Part shown: piece by piece, positions 25,305-33,758 of the stretch | Position numbering within the stretch: position 1 is the first letter of the stretch | Layout: every line of letters starts with the position of its first letter | Origin: Candidatus Daviesbacteria bacterium | GTDB taxonomy: Bacteria; Patescibacteria; Microgenomatia; Daviesbacterales; UBA10151 | DNA length: 64,000 nucleotides | Reading direction: 5' to 3' | Assembly (NCBI GenBank): GCA_016176335.1 | Contig: JACOXI010000003.1 | Span: 248,001 to 312,000 of the forward strand | The notes under the pieces: model-generated | Databases searched by the model: none | Seen by the model: the letters and a program-made list of their open reading frames with translations, nothing else | What the model was told of the DNA's origin: nothing | Made by a program: the position numbers and the translations under genes

Positions 25305-26246
25305 TATTACCCAGTCTTTAAATTTATTATCAGACTGATAATTTGGTTTAGGTTTTAATGATCCATCAAGAAATCCCCCAATTCCTCTGGCAGCCAAAAT
25401 GACTTTTAATTTATCTATGTTGTAACCGCTCATTACTAACATGGATAATATCTTCTCGGCCTAATCTTGATTTTGGAGTACACTGAACACTCTTTGAATG
25501 AAATATCCGATATCATAATATTCAACCCCATTTACCATAGCGTGTTCTCCATCAAAAAGTCCAAGTTTATCTCCTTTTAGAATGATTAGATGCCAGGGAG
25601 TAAAGTCTCCATGCCTGGGTCTTTTTTGAAGTCTAGGTATACCATTTTCCACAATTTTCAATAAATCCATCACTTTGTACCTTTCCCTGATATCTTCCGG
25701 AATGTCACCATACCATGATTTCGTTTTCTGTAAGAACCATCTCTGATGTTCAGAGTTTTCTTGATCAGATAGTTGATCAATACCTAGTTCTTGAATCAAT
25801 TCTGAAAATTCAATAACAGAAGGCAGGAGATTTTGAAGAATTGTTGATACCCGTATCCTTTCTGGTCTTTGGGCAAGTAATTCCCCATCAAATTTATCGG
25901 TTATTAAATAGAAAAGCTTATCTTTGTATAGTCCGCAATCTTTGTTTTGAGGCACCCAAAAATTTGAGACAGATCTTGATACTAATTTATTAAATTGTTC
26001 GTTCCATCTATATTCATTTTTTGTGACAGTAGAGATGCCCTCGGTAGTTGCCAGTTTTAAAAATAATACTTTGTTCCCCTTTTCTAATATACCAAGAATG
26101 TGTCTTCCACCCGACCAAAGTTTTTTGATGAGGTATCTTTTTTCAAAAAAGGCCTTTGTCTTACCTAAATCCAATTTTTTACCCAAACGATAATCTAAAA
26201 CTCTGCCGTTTACCTTGATTTGGAAGGCTTTGAGATTTTTTCTCAT
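25293..26246 (-). pseudogene. Kinase-like (aminoglycoside phosphotransferase fold) gene with internal amber codon
   Basis: The first 261 codons encode a protein-kinase-like fold: N-lobe strands with LFLKLATTEG, then the catalytic RHGDFTPWHLI and metal-binding LGLFDGEHA. The usual Asn five residues after HGD is His-like here, so activity is uncertain. A TAG at 25461-25463 ends this frame, but the same frame runs on for 55 sense codons to a TAA at 25293. The extension has family-like sequence (LSMLVMSGYNIDKL, LAARGIGGFLDG) matching the expected C-terminal helices. I read it as one gene interrupted by a nonsense codon, a sequencing error, or read-through. A TATAAT box lies 8 nt before the ATG. 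Confidence 0.7.
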
Positions 26247-26319
26247 ATAAATTGATTATATCAAAGGTTTTCTGTATTATTGTATGGATACGTGAATCAA
26301 CTCAAAAGTCAAAACTCAA

Positions 26320-26604
26320 ATGTCAAAACCTAAGATTAACAAGGGTATTCAGATTCCAGATCAAATTTTACGAGAGTTGTTAACTGTCTCCGAATGGAGA
26401 ATGTTAAAGAACCGCTTTCAAATAAAGAACCTTTTGGAAGAAGGATTATCCATAAGATCGGTGGCAAGTCAGGTTAGAGTTGGTACTGATACGGTAGTTA
26501 GGGTAGCCAGGATCATTGAAAAAAGTAACTTGAAAATTTTGAAAAAAGTAAAAAAACTGCCATTTAAAACTTCAACCCCTTGGATTTTTGGGAAAAGTGA
26601 ATAA
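26320..26604 (+). CDS. TrpR/YerC-like helix-turn-helix protein
   Basis: Small DNA-binding protein of 94 residues. Residues 22-75 fit the TrpR-like all-helical fold (LTVSEWRMLKNRFQIKNLL, then GLSIRSVASQVRVGTDTVVRV as the HTH). The family includes the Trp repressor and the YerC/YecD group; no ligand can be assigned. The start codon lies inside a TCAAAACTCAAA-type repeat (26297-26330), so its 5' end has been shaped by repeat sequence. Confidence 0.8.
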   Translation: MSKPKINKGIQIPDQILRELLTVSEWRMLKNRFQIKNLLEEGLSIRSVASQVRVGTDTVVRVARIIEKSNLKILKKVKKLPFKTSTPWIFGKSE

Positions 26605-26613
26605 GTAGATTTC

Positions 26614-27816
26614 TTAAAAAGGATTTTTTGACATATTTATTAAGAAAAACAATTTGATGAATTCTTTGGGGATGGGAATGCCAGTTAAAAATGGATAGAC
26701 TAAAATAAAACTTAAAATCATTAAGCTAAGAAAAATAATAATCATTGGTTGACTCTTTTTTTTGTCTAAACCTAAACTTAATTGGTATCCCAATGCCAGA
26801 GATAAAAATGGAACTGAAGGACTAAAATAATATATAAACATTAACCTGGGAGAGATAGCCCAAGGTAACCAGAGAAAGAAAAATCCAGCCAAAACCAGTA
26901 ATAAACTCTCGGAACGTTTTTTTAGATAATCCCTAACAGTTAACAAAATAGCGATTGTGCCTACCCAAAAAACAACAGGATTGCCGAAGGCAAAAATATT
27001 GGCAATTTTATCTTTTTGATAGTCTACAAAATACCAAACAGGATAAAGATTAAGCGGCCAGGACCACCAAGAAGAAGCATAATCATGAGCTGCTTTCAAA
27101 TGAGTATGATACCACCACTGCTGATTTATAAGTTGCAGAAATTGATTGAGTGTATGACCAGTTAAAAAAAAGGGTAAATAGATTAGTAAATAGATAACAG
27201 GAGGGATAACTAGAAATTTGAATATTTTTATCGGCAGACGGTATTTTATCAGCAGTAAAATAAAAAGACCCAGTAGATAAACAGCTGTCCATTTATTCGC
27301 CAGCGCCATTCCCAAAAATATTGCAGAAATGCTAAATTTGTTTTTTATGAAAAACACAAAACTTAAAAGACAAAAAGTAACCAGATAAATATCCAACATG
27401 CCGGTTCTTGATTGGACAAAATTTAAGCCATCAATAGAAAAGATCAAGGCTGAAAGTAAAGCTATAGTGTCTTTTTTGAAAAGTAACACTCCAAGATAAT
27501 AGACCAGATATACAGATAGCACCCCCATTACTACTCCTGGTAAACGCCAAGCGAGACTGTCAGTATTTTTCAGGATAAACATTGACCCGGCCATTATTTC
27601 TTGAGCTAGCGGTGGATTGACCCAAGCATAGGCATGACCTTCAGGAGCTTTTGTCCACCATTCCCAAGCTTCCTTATTCCCCTTTAGATACTCCTTTGCT
27701 GTAAATGGGTAGTACACCTCATCAAAAACATAATTTTTAGGATAATCAATTCTTATAATCCGCAAAAATAGCGAACTAACAAGTAATAAAATGAGAAGCA
27801 AATTAGTCTTTTTCAT
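26614..27816 (-). CDS. GT39-type membrane glycosyltransferase
   Basis: Polytopic membrane protein of 400 residues related to protein O-mannosyltransferases and ArnT (GT-C fold). The early luminal loop has YVFDEVYYPFTAKEYL with the catalytic Asp-Glu pair. Further on are WVNPPLAQEIMAG and WRLPGVVMGVLSVYLVYYLG, then about ten hydrophobic helices. It probably transfers a sugar from a polyprenyl-phosphate carrier to an exported acceptor. It overlaps the next membrane glycosyltransferase gene (27803-28924) by 14 nt, forming a two-gene operon. Confidence 0.85.
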   Translation of the reverse strand: MKKTNLLLILLLVSSLFLRIIRIDYPKNYVFDEVYYPFTAKEYLKGNKEAWEWWTKAPEGHAYAWVNPPLAQEIMAGSMFILKNTDSLAWRLPGVVMGVLSVYLVYYLGVLLFKKDTIALLSALIFSIDGLNFVQSRTGMLDIYLVTFCLLSFVFFIKNKFSISAIFLGMALANKWTAVYLLGLFILLLIKYRLPIKIFKFLVIPPVIYLLIYLPFFLTGHTLNQFLQLINQQWWYHTHLKAAHDYASSWWSWPLNLYPVWYFVDYQKDKIANIFAFGNPVVFWVGTIAILLTVRDYLKKRSESLLLVLAGFFFLWLPWAISPRLMFIYYFSPSVPFLSLALGYQLSLGLDKKKSQPMIIIFLSLMILSFILVYPFLTGIPIPKEFIKLFFLINMSKNPF

Positions 27817-28924
27817 AACACTTTTTTAACTCGTATATTAATCTCAAATAGAGAAAAATAAAATAGATTACTATAAATCGAAAAATTATATCCAAAATAA
27901 ATCTCAATTCATGTGTTAGCCTAAAATAAGAAAACAAAACTGTAGAATTGATTAAGTCAAATGGCCACCAAATGCTAATAGCAGGAATTTGGAGTAAAGA
28001 TACAAAAGGCAAAAACCATAGCATGTATTGAGGAGTGTTGACATGGTTTCCTAAAACAGCCGTAAAGATTGTGAGATAACAAAGGAGTAAAAAATTTTTA
28101 TTAGTTAAACTGCTCTTTTTGTAGAAGAACCAACTTATGAACCAGGCGATCAAAAGTAAACTAAAAAGTAGTAAAGTGCGGTAATGATCAAACCCAAAAT
28201 AAATTAGATAATAAGATAACGTATTAAAATCATACATTTGAGGATTCTGACTTTGCCAAGTATAAGGAAAAAGCCAAAATTGAAAATTGTAAAGAGCAAA
28301 AGGAAGGTTAATTAGAACTATGGTAGTTATAAAAATTATCAAAGGTAAAATAATAGATTTTTTTCCTAGTTGGTACAATATGAATAAAGGTAATAGAAAC
28401 CCAGGATAAATTTTAACTGTTGTTCCAAGAGCCAGTATTAAAAAGGCCAGTTTTGACTGATTTTTTATCAGTAATAAAATAGCAAGTAGAGTTAGTAAAG
28501 TCGGCAATAAGTCATAGTTAGTAGTTGAAGCAATGAGAAAAGTGGGTGATGCAGTCAGGTAAATAATAAATCTTTTAGATTTGGAGTTGACAATCGTTGC
28601 TAAGCGGTCTAAGCAGACAAAAATTAAAAGTCCTGCCGGTATAAAGATAAAGGCATTTCCCAGAATAAAATTCTGATAGGAAAATCCACCCAGAAGCATA
28701 CTTATAAAATAAGCAAATTTTTGTATCAGTATATAACCTACTGGATACTCAATAGGAAAAAAGAAGCTATGTGCTATATATTGACCGTAGTAATGGTAAA
28801 AATACCACCAATCCCCCTGATATGTACCTAAAAGATTAACGAACGGCCAAAAATTCAGTCTAATATAGACTGAAAATATTAAAACGATTGCAGGGAAGAG
28901 CAAATAAAGATTCTTGATGTTCAT
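27803..28924 (-). CDS. GT87/DUF2029-like membrane glycosyltransferase
   Basis: Polytopic protein of 373 residues from the ATG at 28924 (MNIKNLYLLFPAIVLIF). Motifs resembling the GT-C alpha-mannosyltransferase (DUF2029) group are TYQGDWWYFYHYYGQY near the N-terminus and NYDLLPTLLTLLAILLL in the middle, with around ten membrane helices. I rejected an upstream in-frame ATG at 29131 because it would lie inside miaA. A TATACT box is 5 nt before the start. Its start is only 25 bp from the divergent miaA start. Confidence 0.75.
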   Translation of the reverse strand: MNIKNLYLLFPAIVLIFSVYIRLNFWPFVNLLGTYQGDWWYFYHYYGQYIAHSFFFPIEYPVGYILIQKFAYFISMLLGGFSYQNFILGNAFIFIPAGLLIFVCLDRLATIVNSKSKRFIIYLTASPTFLIASTTNYDLLPTLLTLLAILLLIKNQSKLAFLILALGTTVKIYPGFLLPLFILYQLGKKSIILPLIIFITTIVLINLPFALYNFQFWLFPYTWQSQNPQMYDFNTLSYYLIYFGFDHYRTLLLFSLLLIAWFISWFFYKKSSLTNKNFLLLCYLTIFTAVLGNHVNTPQYMLWFLPFVSLLQIPAISIWWPFDLINSTVLFSYFRLTHELRFILDIIFRFIVIYFIFLYLRLIYELKKCYEKD

Positions 28925-28949
28925 CTTAGAGTATATAATATTGTACCGT

Positions 28950-30011
28950 ATGAAAAAAATTTTAGTGATTTTGGGTCCAACTGCAACAAGAAAAACTGAC
29001 TTGGCTTTATATTTGGCCAAAAAACTTAATGGAGAGTTGGTGGCTTGTGATTCTAGACAAGTATATAAGGGATTAGATATTGGCACTGGAAAGTTACCAG
29101 CCCCAATGTCAAATCTCAAATGTCCCGTCAAAGACGAGGCTCGCTCGCCTCGCAGCGAAGCAGCGGGCCTCTGGCGGCAAATGTCAAATGTAGAAAAAAA
29201 GAATGGATATTGGAAGATTGATGGGATAAAAATACATATGTATGATGTTGTTTCTCTAAAGATTCAGTTTACTGTGGCAGATTATGTTAAAGATGCAAAT
29301 AGGGTAATTAATGATATTGAGAAAAGAGGGAAATTGCCAATTATAGTGGGTGGGACAGGATTGTATGCTAAAGCATTAATTGAGGGATTGTCTTCTCTTG
29401 AAACACCCGTAAATAAAAAATTAAGGCAGAAATTAAACTTTTTATCTTTAAAACAACTGCAAAAAAAACTGCAAAAAATTGCATCGGAGAAATGGCAGTC
29501 TTTGAATCATTCCGATAAGAATAATCCAAGAAGATTAGTTCGGGCAATTGAGTTAGAAATTAATAAGGGAGATACGGGAAATCGGGGCAATTGGGGAAAT
29601 CAGAGATTAGCAAGAGAATTTGATATTTTAAAAATTGGATTAAATGCGTCTAGAGATATATTGTATGAAAAAATTAATAAAAGAGTTTATAAGTGGATTG
29701 AGGAGGGAATATTAGAAGAAGTTAAAAATTTAAGGAGTAAGGGGATAAGCAAAGATAGGTTTAAAGAATTGGGACTAGAGTATTCGGTTGCTTTGGAATA
29801 TTTGGATAAAAAAATTACGCTTGAGGAAATGGTAAATAAGATGCAAACTAAAGTCAGGCAATATGCAAAGAGGCAAATTACCTGGTTTAAGAGGGATAAA
29901 AATATTTTTTGGTTTGATATATCGGATAAAGATTATCTAATAAAAGTAGAAAACTTCATCACTAAATGGTATCATCAGTTAAAGATAACAAAATATGCCG
30001 CAAAAAATTGA
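28950..30011 (+). CDS. miaA: tRNA dimethylallyltransferase with altered P-loop and repeat insert
   Basis: Isopentenylates A37 of tRNAs reading UNN codons. It has 353 residues from the ATG at 28950. There is an intact DSRQVYKGLDIGTGK (substrate loop), IVGGTGLYAKALIEG and the C-terminal RQYAKRQITWFKRD. Two oddities are visible. The P-loop reads GPTATRKT, with Arg replacing the glycine of GPTASGKT. A repeat-encoded segment of ~26 residues (around codons 54-79) is inserted after GTGK. The family fold otherwise looks complete, so the gene is probably still functional, but the Arg is worth checking. Confidence 0.9.
   Translation: MKKILVILGPTATRKTDLALYLAKKLNGELVACDSRQVYKGLDIGTGKLPAPMSNLKCPVKDEARSPRSEAAGLWRQMSNVEKKNGYWKIDGIKIHMYDVVSLKIQFTVADYVKDANRVINDIEKRGKLPIIVGGTGLYAKALIEGLSSLETPVNKKLRQKLNFLSLKQLQKKLQKIASEKWQSLNHSDKNNPRRLVRAIELEINKGDTGNRGNWGNQRLAREFDILKIGLNASRDILYEKINKRVYKWIEEGILEEVKNLRSKGISKDRFKELGLEYSVALEYLDKKITLEEMVNKMQTKVRQYAKRQITWFKRDKNIFWFDISDKDYLIKVENFITKWYHQLKITKYAAKN
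29111..29188 (+). repeat. In-frame palindromic repeat inside miaA
   Basis: It shares AAATCTCAAATG...CCCGTCAAAGACGAGGCTCGC and CTCTGGCGG...AAATGTCAAA with rplV (5509-5562), but carries an extra 24 nt (from 29144) with a GCGAGGCG-like palindrome and ending GCAGCGGGC. Total length is a multiple of three and leaves the frame open. It is read in a different frame from the rplV copy. Confidence 0.85.
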
Positions 30012-30963
30012 TATCTCTTATAAAACAGTAATTTTTATTGCGATCTTCGTTATCACTCTCTGGGCAATTTATTTAATACGAGATCTGCTGGTTATTCTAT
30101 TTGTCTCAATCATTTTTATGTCAGCCTTAAATCCCCTGGTAAGTTTCTTTGTAAAAGCTAAACTACCGAAAGTTTTGAGTATTGGTATAACCTACCTTAT
30201 TATAATCGCTGTTGGCGCAGCAGCGTTTGCCGCCATTTTACAACCGCTTATTGAAGAAAGCAGACGGCTGATCTTGACTTTGCCGTATCTGTCGGGGCAA
30301 TTTTTTAACATCGCTAACATAAATGAATCGGTCTTTCAGTCCGAACTAACCAATCTTTCAAAAAACGCATTCACTATAACGCTTGCTATATTTGATAATT
30401 TATTGGCGATAGTATTTCTTTTGGTGATCACATTCTACATGCTTTTGGAACGCGATAATCTCAAACAGCGGCTGGCGTCTCTATTTATTGGAAAAGAAGA
30501 TAGAGTAAAGAGGTTAATCGTCAGAATTGAGGAGAAATTGGGAAGTTGGTTAAGAGGACAACTAGTTTTAACTTTGATTATTGGTCTCCTATCTTATATA
30601 GGATTAACTATTTTAAATATCCCTTACGCCCTCCCACTAGCTGTTCTGGCAGGAATATTGGAGGTGGTACCTGTAATTGGGCCTATTATTTCTGCTATTC
30701 CGGCGATACTCATTGCCATCACCGTATCTCCCTTTTTAGGACTGGGTGTTGCGGCAATGTATGTTGTGATTCAACAATCGGAAAATCATTTAATTGTTCC
30801 TCAAGTTATGAAACGGGCAGTAGGACTGAATCCTTTAATGGTGATTTTGGCAATTGCTATCGGATCGAGACTGCTGGGTTTCGCAGGAGCATTGCTCGCT
30901 GTTCCATTTACGGTTGTATTGCAGATTATAGTTGCGGAAATTATGGAAGATAGAAAAACTTAG
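29995..30963 (+). CDS. AI-2E family permease-like membrane protein
   Basis: Member of the AI-2E/YhhQ-PerM-like family (PF01594), 322 residues with seven to eight membrane helices. Conserved parts include IIFMSALNPLVSFFVK, then GSWLRGQLVLTLIIGLLSYIGL and LEVVPVIGPIISAIPAILIA, and a C-terminal LVVPQVMKRAVGLNPL-type motif (LIVPQVMKRAVGLNPLMVIL). Family members export quorum signals or Na+/H+; no substrate is implied here. It overlaps the end of miaA by 17 nt. Confidence 0.9.
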   Translation: MPQKIDISYKTVIFIAIFVITLWAIYLIRDLLVILFVSIIFMSALNPLVSFFVKAKLPKVLSIGITYLIIIAVGAAAFAAILQPLIEESRRLILTLPYLSGQFFNIANINESVFQSELTNLSKNAFTITLAIFDNLLAIVFLLVITFYMLLERDNLKQRLASLFIGKEDRVKRLIVRIEEKLGSWLRGQLVLTLIIGLLSYIGLTILNIPYALPLAVLAGILEVVPVIGPIISAIPAILIAITVSPFLGLGVAAMYVVIQQSENHLIVPQVMKRAVGLNPLMVILAIAIGSRLLGFAGALLAVPFTVVLQIIVAEIMEDRKT

Positions 30964-30964
30964 T

Positions 30965-31340
30965 GCCTAGGAAGCTAGTAAGCCAGATTCTGTTTTCCCG
31001 CTTCGACGAATCGAGGCGAGTAGATGATCATTTATCTAGAATGTGATTTTTAATAGTCACATCTTCCCGGTTTTACGGGATGCTCCTGACTCCGGTTATT
31101 GAACGAGCTACTCAACCGATTCTAGGATTGCAGCAGGGAGGATTATCCCTCTGTACCAGAAGGTACAGAGAACCCGGTAGCTTGGTCGTTTCATTCGGCG
31201 CCACCCGATTCGTCACTGTTACTCTATACTGGGTCTTGCGACCCCCCGCTTGTGCGGGGCACCTTGCTCTATGCTGTCTGGACTTTCCTGTCGCCCGCAA
31301 CTGCGTAGCTGTTGGCGACCGATCATCCTTCTTCCTAGGC
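30965..31340 (-). ncRNA. rnpB: RNase P RNA (bacterial type A)
   Basis: Catalytic RNA that matures tRNA 5' ends. On the minus strand the 5' end GCCTAGGAAG (31331-31340) pairs perfectly with the 3' end CTTCCTAGGC (30965-30974) as P1. The 5' conserved core has GACAGGAAAGTCCAGACAGC, and the 3' core ends ACAGAATCTGGCTTACTAG, both hallmark P4 regions. Length is ~376 nt. It has its own promoter. Small reading frames over this stretch on both strands are not genes. Confidence 0.96.
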
Positions 31341-31375
31341 TTCCATATTTTACTATATAATGAGTCTAGATTCAA
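31341..31375 (-). promoter_or_regulatory. Promoter of rnpB
   Basis: On the minus strand TTGAAT (31370-31375), 17 nt, TAAAAT (31347-31352), then 6 nt to the G that begins P1 (31340). This fixes a natural -10 to start distance of 6-7 nt, useful for judging the leaderless genes. Between here and comM (to 31456) I see only the short palindrome noted separately. Confidence 0.65.
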
Positions 31376-31437
31376 ATAAGGACCTGCTTCGCACTTACGC
31401 TTGTGAATATTTTAGCTCGTGCTCGCAGAACCTGTTA

Positions 31438-31455
31438 ATTTTGTAGAAACAAAAT
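31438..31455 (+). repeat. Palindrome before comM
   Basis: ATTTTGT-AGAA-ACAAAAT, a perfect seven-base inverted repeat with a 4-nt loop, ends 1 nt before the comM ATG. It could be an operator or a translation-blocking hairpin. No Shine-Dalgarno sequence is visible for comM. Confidence 0.4.
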
Positions 31456-31456
31456 T

Positions 31457-32986
31457 ATGCTCTCAAAAATTTACTCAGGAGCCAATATTGGGCTGGATGC
31501 TGTTACAGTAACTGTAGAAGTTGATGTTTCATCAACAGGATTACCTCATTTTATTATGGTAGGACTGGCTGATAGAGCTGTGGAAGAAAGTAAAGAACGG
31601 GTCAGATCAGCCATAAGAAATAGCAAAGTTGAATTTCCGGATCATAAGATTACTATCAATTTGGCACCGGCAGATTTACCCAAAGAGGGTCCACATTATG
31701 ATTTGCCCATTGCGTTAGGGATACTGTTGGCCTCCGGTCAAATTACAAACAGGGCAGGTATAGATTTAAATCAGTCCTTGGTTGTAGGGGAATTGTCTTT
31801 GGATGGGACATTAAGATATACCCGTGGTATTTTACCGATTGCCTTACTTGCCAAATCTTCCGGTTTCCAAAAAATTATCGTTCCTTTTGAGAATGCGAAA
31901 GAAGCATCTGTGGTTGAGGGGGTTGAGGTTTTAGCTTTTCATTCATTGTCTGAAGTAATGAGAGTTATTTTAGGTCAGCAAGATTTGACCCCTTTTGTAC
32001 GAGAAAATCTAAATTTGGGAGAGGATTTAATATTTGAGTATGATTTTTCCCAAATTAAAGGTCAAGAGATGGCAAAAAGAGCGCTTGAGGTTGCAGCTGC
32101 GGGAGGACATAATATTTTACTTAAGGGTCCACCTGGTGCAGGTAAAACTATGTTAGCTCGAGCTTTTCCTTCGATTTTACCTCCGCTTTCATTTGAGGAA
32201 GCAATTGAAGTGACAAAGATTTATTCTATTGCCGGACTTTTGGAATCGGGTAAGTCTTTGGTTACAACAAGACCTTTTAGATCCCCTCATCATACTGCAT
32301 CACATGTAGGTTTAATTGGAGGTGGGAACAATATCAGACCGGGAGAGATTTCACTTGCTCACAGAGGAGTGTTATTTTTGGATGAGCTACCGGAGTTCCC
32401 CAGACAAGTATTGGAGGTTTTACGACAGCCAGTGGAGGATCATAAAGTGACTATTTCCCGCTCCTCCGGTTCTCTGACCTTTCCTGCTCAATTTATTCTT
32501 TTGGCTGCCCAAAACCCCTGTCCTTGCGGGTTTTTGGGAGACTTGAAAAAAAGTTGTACTTGTATGCCGGGTCAGATTGCAAAATATCGAAAAAGAATTT
32601 CAGGACCTCTTTTGGATCGTATAGATATTTACCTTGAAGTACCTGCGGTTGCAGTTGATAAATTGACAACCGGGGAAGATGCGGAATCTTCCCATCAGAT
32701 TAGAGATAGAGTCAACAAGGCGCGACGCACCCAAAAAACAAGATTTGGGGGTAGAATTTTAACAAATTCCGAAATGACCAACCAAGATATAAAGCAATTT
32801 TGTAGCATCACTTCAGAGGGATTAGAGATCTTGAAGAAGGCGATTTCTTCTTTAAACCTTTCTGCCAGAGGTTATCATAGAGTATTAAAGCTCTCAAGGA
32901 CTATCGCGGATATTTCGAATTCGGATAATATTCAATTGGAGCATATAGCCGAGGCACTGCAGTATAGACTTCGAGAAGAAATTTGA
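31457..32986 (+). CDS. comM: ComM/YifB family AAA+ ATPase (Mg-chelatase-like)
   Basis: ComM homologues are hexameric helicases that promote branch migration during natural transformation. It has 509 residues. The N-terminal ChlI-like domain (SKIYSGANIGLDAVTVTVEV; LAPADLPKEGPHYDLPIA) is followed by the AAA+ core with Walker A GPPGAGKTMLARAF, Walker B LFLDELPEF, the Cys-rich NPCPCGFLGDLKKSCTCMPG hairpin and the RISGPLLDRIDI motif, and a C-terminal lid domain. Length is standard. It hints at DNA uptake ability, common in CPR bacteria. Confidence 0.95.
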   Translation: MLSKIYSGANIGLDAVTVTVEVDVSSTGLPHFIMVGLADRAVEESKERVRSAIRNSKVEFPDHKITINLAPADLPKEGPHYDLPIALGILLASGQITNRAGIDLNQSLVVGELSLDGTLRYTRGILPIALLAKSSGFQKIIVPFENAKEASVVEGVEVLAFHSLSEVMRVILGQQDLTPFVRENLNLGEDLIFEYDFSQIKGQEMAKRALEVAAAGGHNILLKGPPGAGKTMLARAFPSILPPLSFEEAIEVTKIYSIAGLLESGKSLVTTRPFRSPHHTASHVGLIGGGNNIRPGEISLAHRGVLFLDELPEFPRQVLEVLRQPVEDHKVTISRSSGSLTFPAQFILLAAQNPCPCGFLGDLKKSCTCMPGQIAKYRKRISGPLLDRIDIYLEVPAVAVDKLTTGEDAESSHQIRDRVNKARRTQKTRFGGRILTNSEMTNQDIKQFCSITSEGLEILKKAISSLNLSARGYHRVLKLSRTIADISNSDNIQLEHIAEALQYRLREEI

Positions 32987-33001
32987 AATTGACAACAATT
33001 G

Positions 33002-33037
33002 AAAAACCACGTTTCAATTTACATGAACGTGGTTTTT
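33002..33037. terminator. Bidirectional terminator between comM and zinc-ribbon gene
   Basis: AAAAACCACGTT (33002-33013) pairs over 12 bp with AACGTGGTTTTT (33026-33037). The A- and T-runs allow it to stop transcription from comM (+) and from the 33071-33208 gene (-). Confidence 0.85.
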
Positions 33038-33070
33038 CAAAATGGTGAATTCACCATAAATCGTGTGGGA

Positions 33071-33208
33071 TTAACCACCGATTTTAAACATTGAGGTGCT
33101 ACAAACCGGGCATCTGCCTTTTGAGGCTTTTTTACCATTTTTCATGGTTACCCCTTGGACATCTTCAGCATCTCTTTTTTGGCGGCATTTGACGCAATAC
33201 ATTTGCAT
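33071..33208 (-). CDS. Zinc-ribbon mini-protein (DUF5679-like)
   Basis: 45-residue protein too short for most gene finders. It starts MQMYCVKCRQKRDAED and has a second pair in GRCPVCSTSMFKIGG, giving Cys-x2-Cys ... Cys-x2-Cys. A perfect GGAGGTGA site lies 8-15 nt upstream of the ATG, strong support that it is translated. Very similar small zinc ribbons are common in CPR genomes; function unknown, possibly nucleic-acid or ribosome associated. Confidence 0.8.
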   Translation of the reverse strand: MQMYCVKCRQKRDAEDVQGVTMKNGKKASKGRCPVCSTSMFKIGG

Positions 33209-33226
33209 ACTAAAACTCACCTCCTT

Positions 33227-33580
33227 TCAGAATATATTAATATTCAAAACATTATTTTTCATTAGAAAATAAAGGATGATTTGTAAACCCAATGCAGTAC
33301 CTGCAAAGATAGAAATCTTCAGCAGATCTTGACGAAGGTAGGTGGTGTCATCGATAGTGACTTCCACTTTTGTGGTAGACGGCTCGCCTCGCTGTCGCCC
33401 TTGGCGAACCTCGTCAAAGACGGGCGAAGCGGGCAGACTGTAGATGTTAGACTGATCATTCCTGCCATAGAATTGCTGGCGAAGGATCTTGAGGCGTTTT
33501 TCCAAATCTGACTGATGTTTGCTCTGGTGTAGGGCCATGTTAGGTTCAGCTACGCACACTTGAGCCTTAGAGAACATACA
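33227..33580 (-). CDS. Small C-terminally anchored membrane protein with repeat insert
   Basis: Unrecognised protein. An ATG at 33580 (MFSKAQVCVAEPNMALH) or the inner MALHQSKHQSDLEKRLKIL start at 33538 seems likelier than 33652. A heptad-like basic helix (DLEKRLKILRQQFYG), a linker encoded by a palindromic repeat (SLPASPVFDEVRQGRQRGEP), then TTYLRQDLLKISIFAGTALGLQ leading into a single C-terminal hydrophobic segment. The repeat adds roughly 18 residues without shifting the frame. The start is uncertain. Confidence 0.6.
   Translation of the reverse strand, partial: CMFSKAQVCVAEPNMALHQSKHQSDLEKRLKILRQQFYGRNDQSNIYSLPASPVFDEVRQGRQRGEPSTTKVEVTIDDTTYLRQDLLKISIFAGTALGLQIILYFLMKNNVLNINIF
33381..33434. 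repeat. In-frame palindromic repeat inside small membrane-protein gene
   Basis: 54 bp beginning GGCTCGCCTCGC and ending GAAGCGGGC, with CTCGTCAAAGACGGGC inside. It shares modules with the copies in miaA (GTCAAAGACG, GGCTCGC, GCGGGC) and aspS. Length divisible by three. Confidence 0.8.
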
Positions 33581-33758
33581 ATTGAGTTCTCGCAGGATCA
33601 AATCGATTAGATTTGAGCCTATCACGCACAGTGTACGCTTGTCAAGCACCAAATGAACCTAAAACTATCGGATAAAATTAGTTAGGTTATTTTTTTCAAA
33701 TAACAATAGATTGTCATTGACAAATAATCGCAACAAAGTTATATTAAAAGAGTAACTT

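Noticed and set aside
25305..25460. Intergenic spacer between HU and the kinase-like gene
   Set aside because: The open frame downstream of the amber codon shows that it is coding sequence of the broken gene, not a spacer.
28925..29131. 69-residue N-terminal extension of the GT87-like protein
   Set aside because: It would be encoded antisense to the miaA P-loop region and does not look like a membrane or signal segment.
30546..30953. 135-codon frame rich in Cys, Tyr and Arg within the permease gene
   Set aside because: Out-of-frame shadow of the AI-2E family membrane gene; composition typical of frame-shifted membrane sequence.
31080..31379. Open frames of 87-99 codons on both strands
   Set aside because: They lie inside the RNase P RNA gene, whose conserved cores and P1 pairing explain the sequence.
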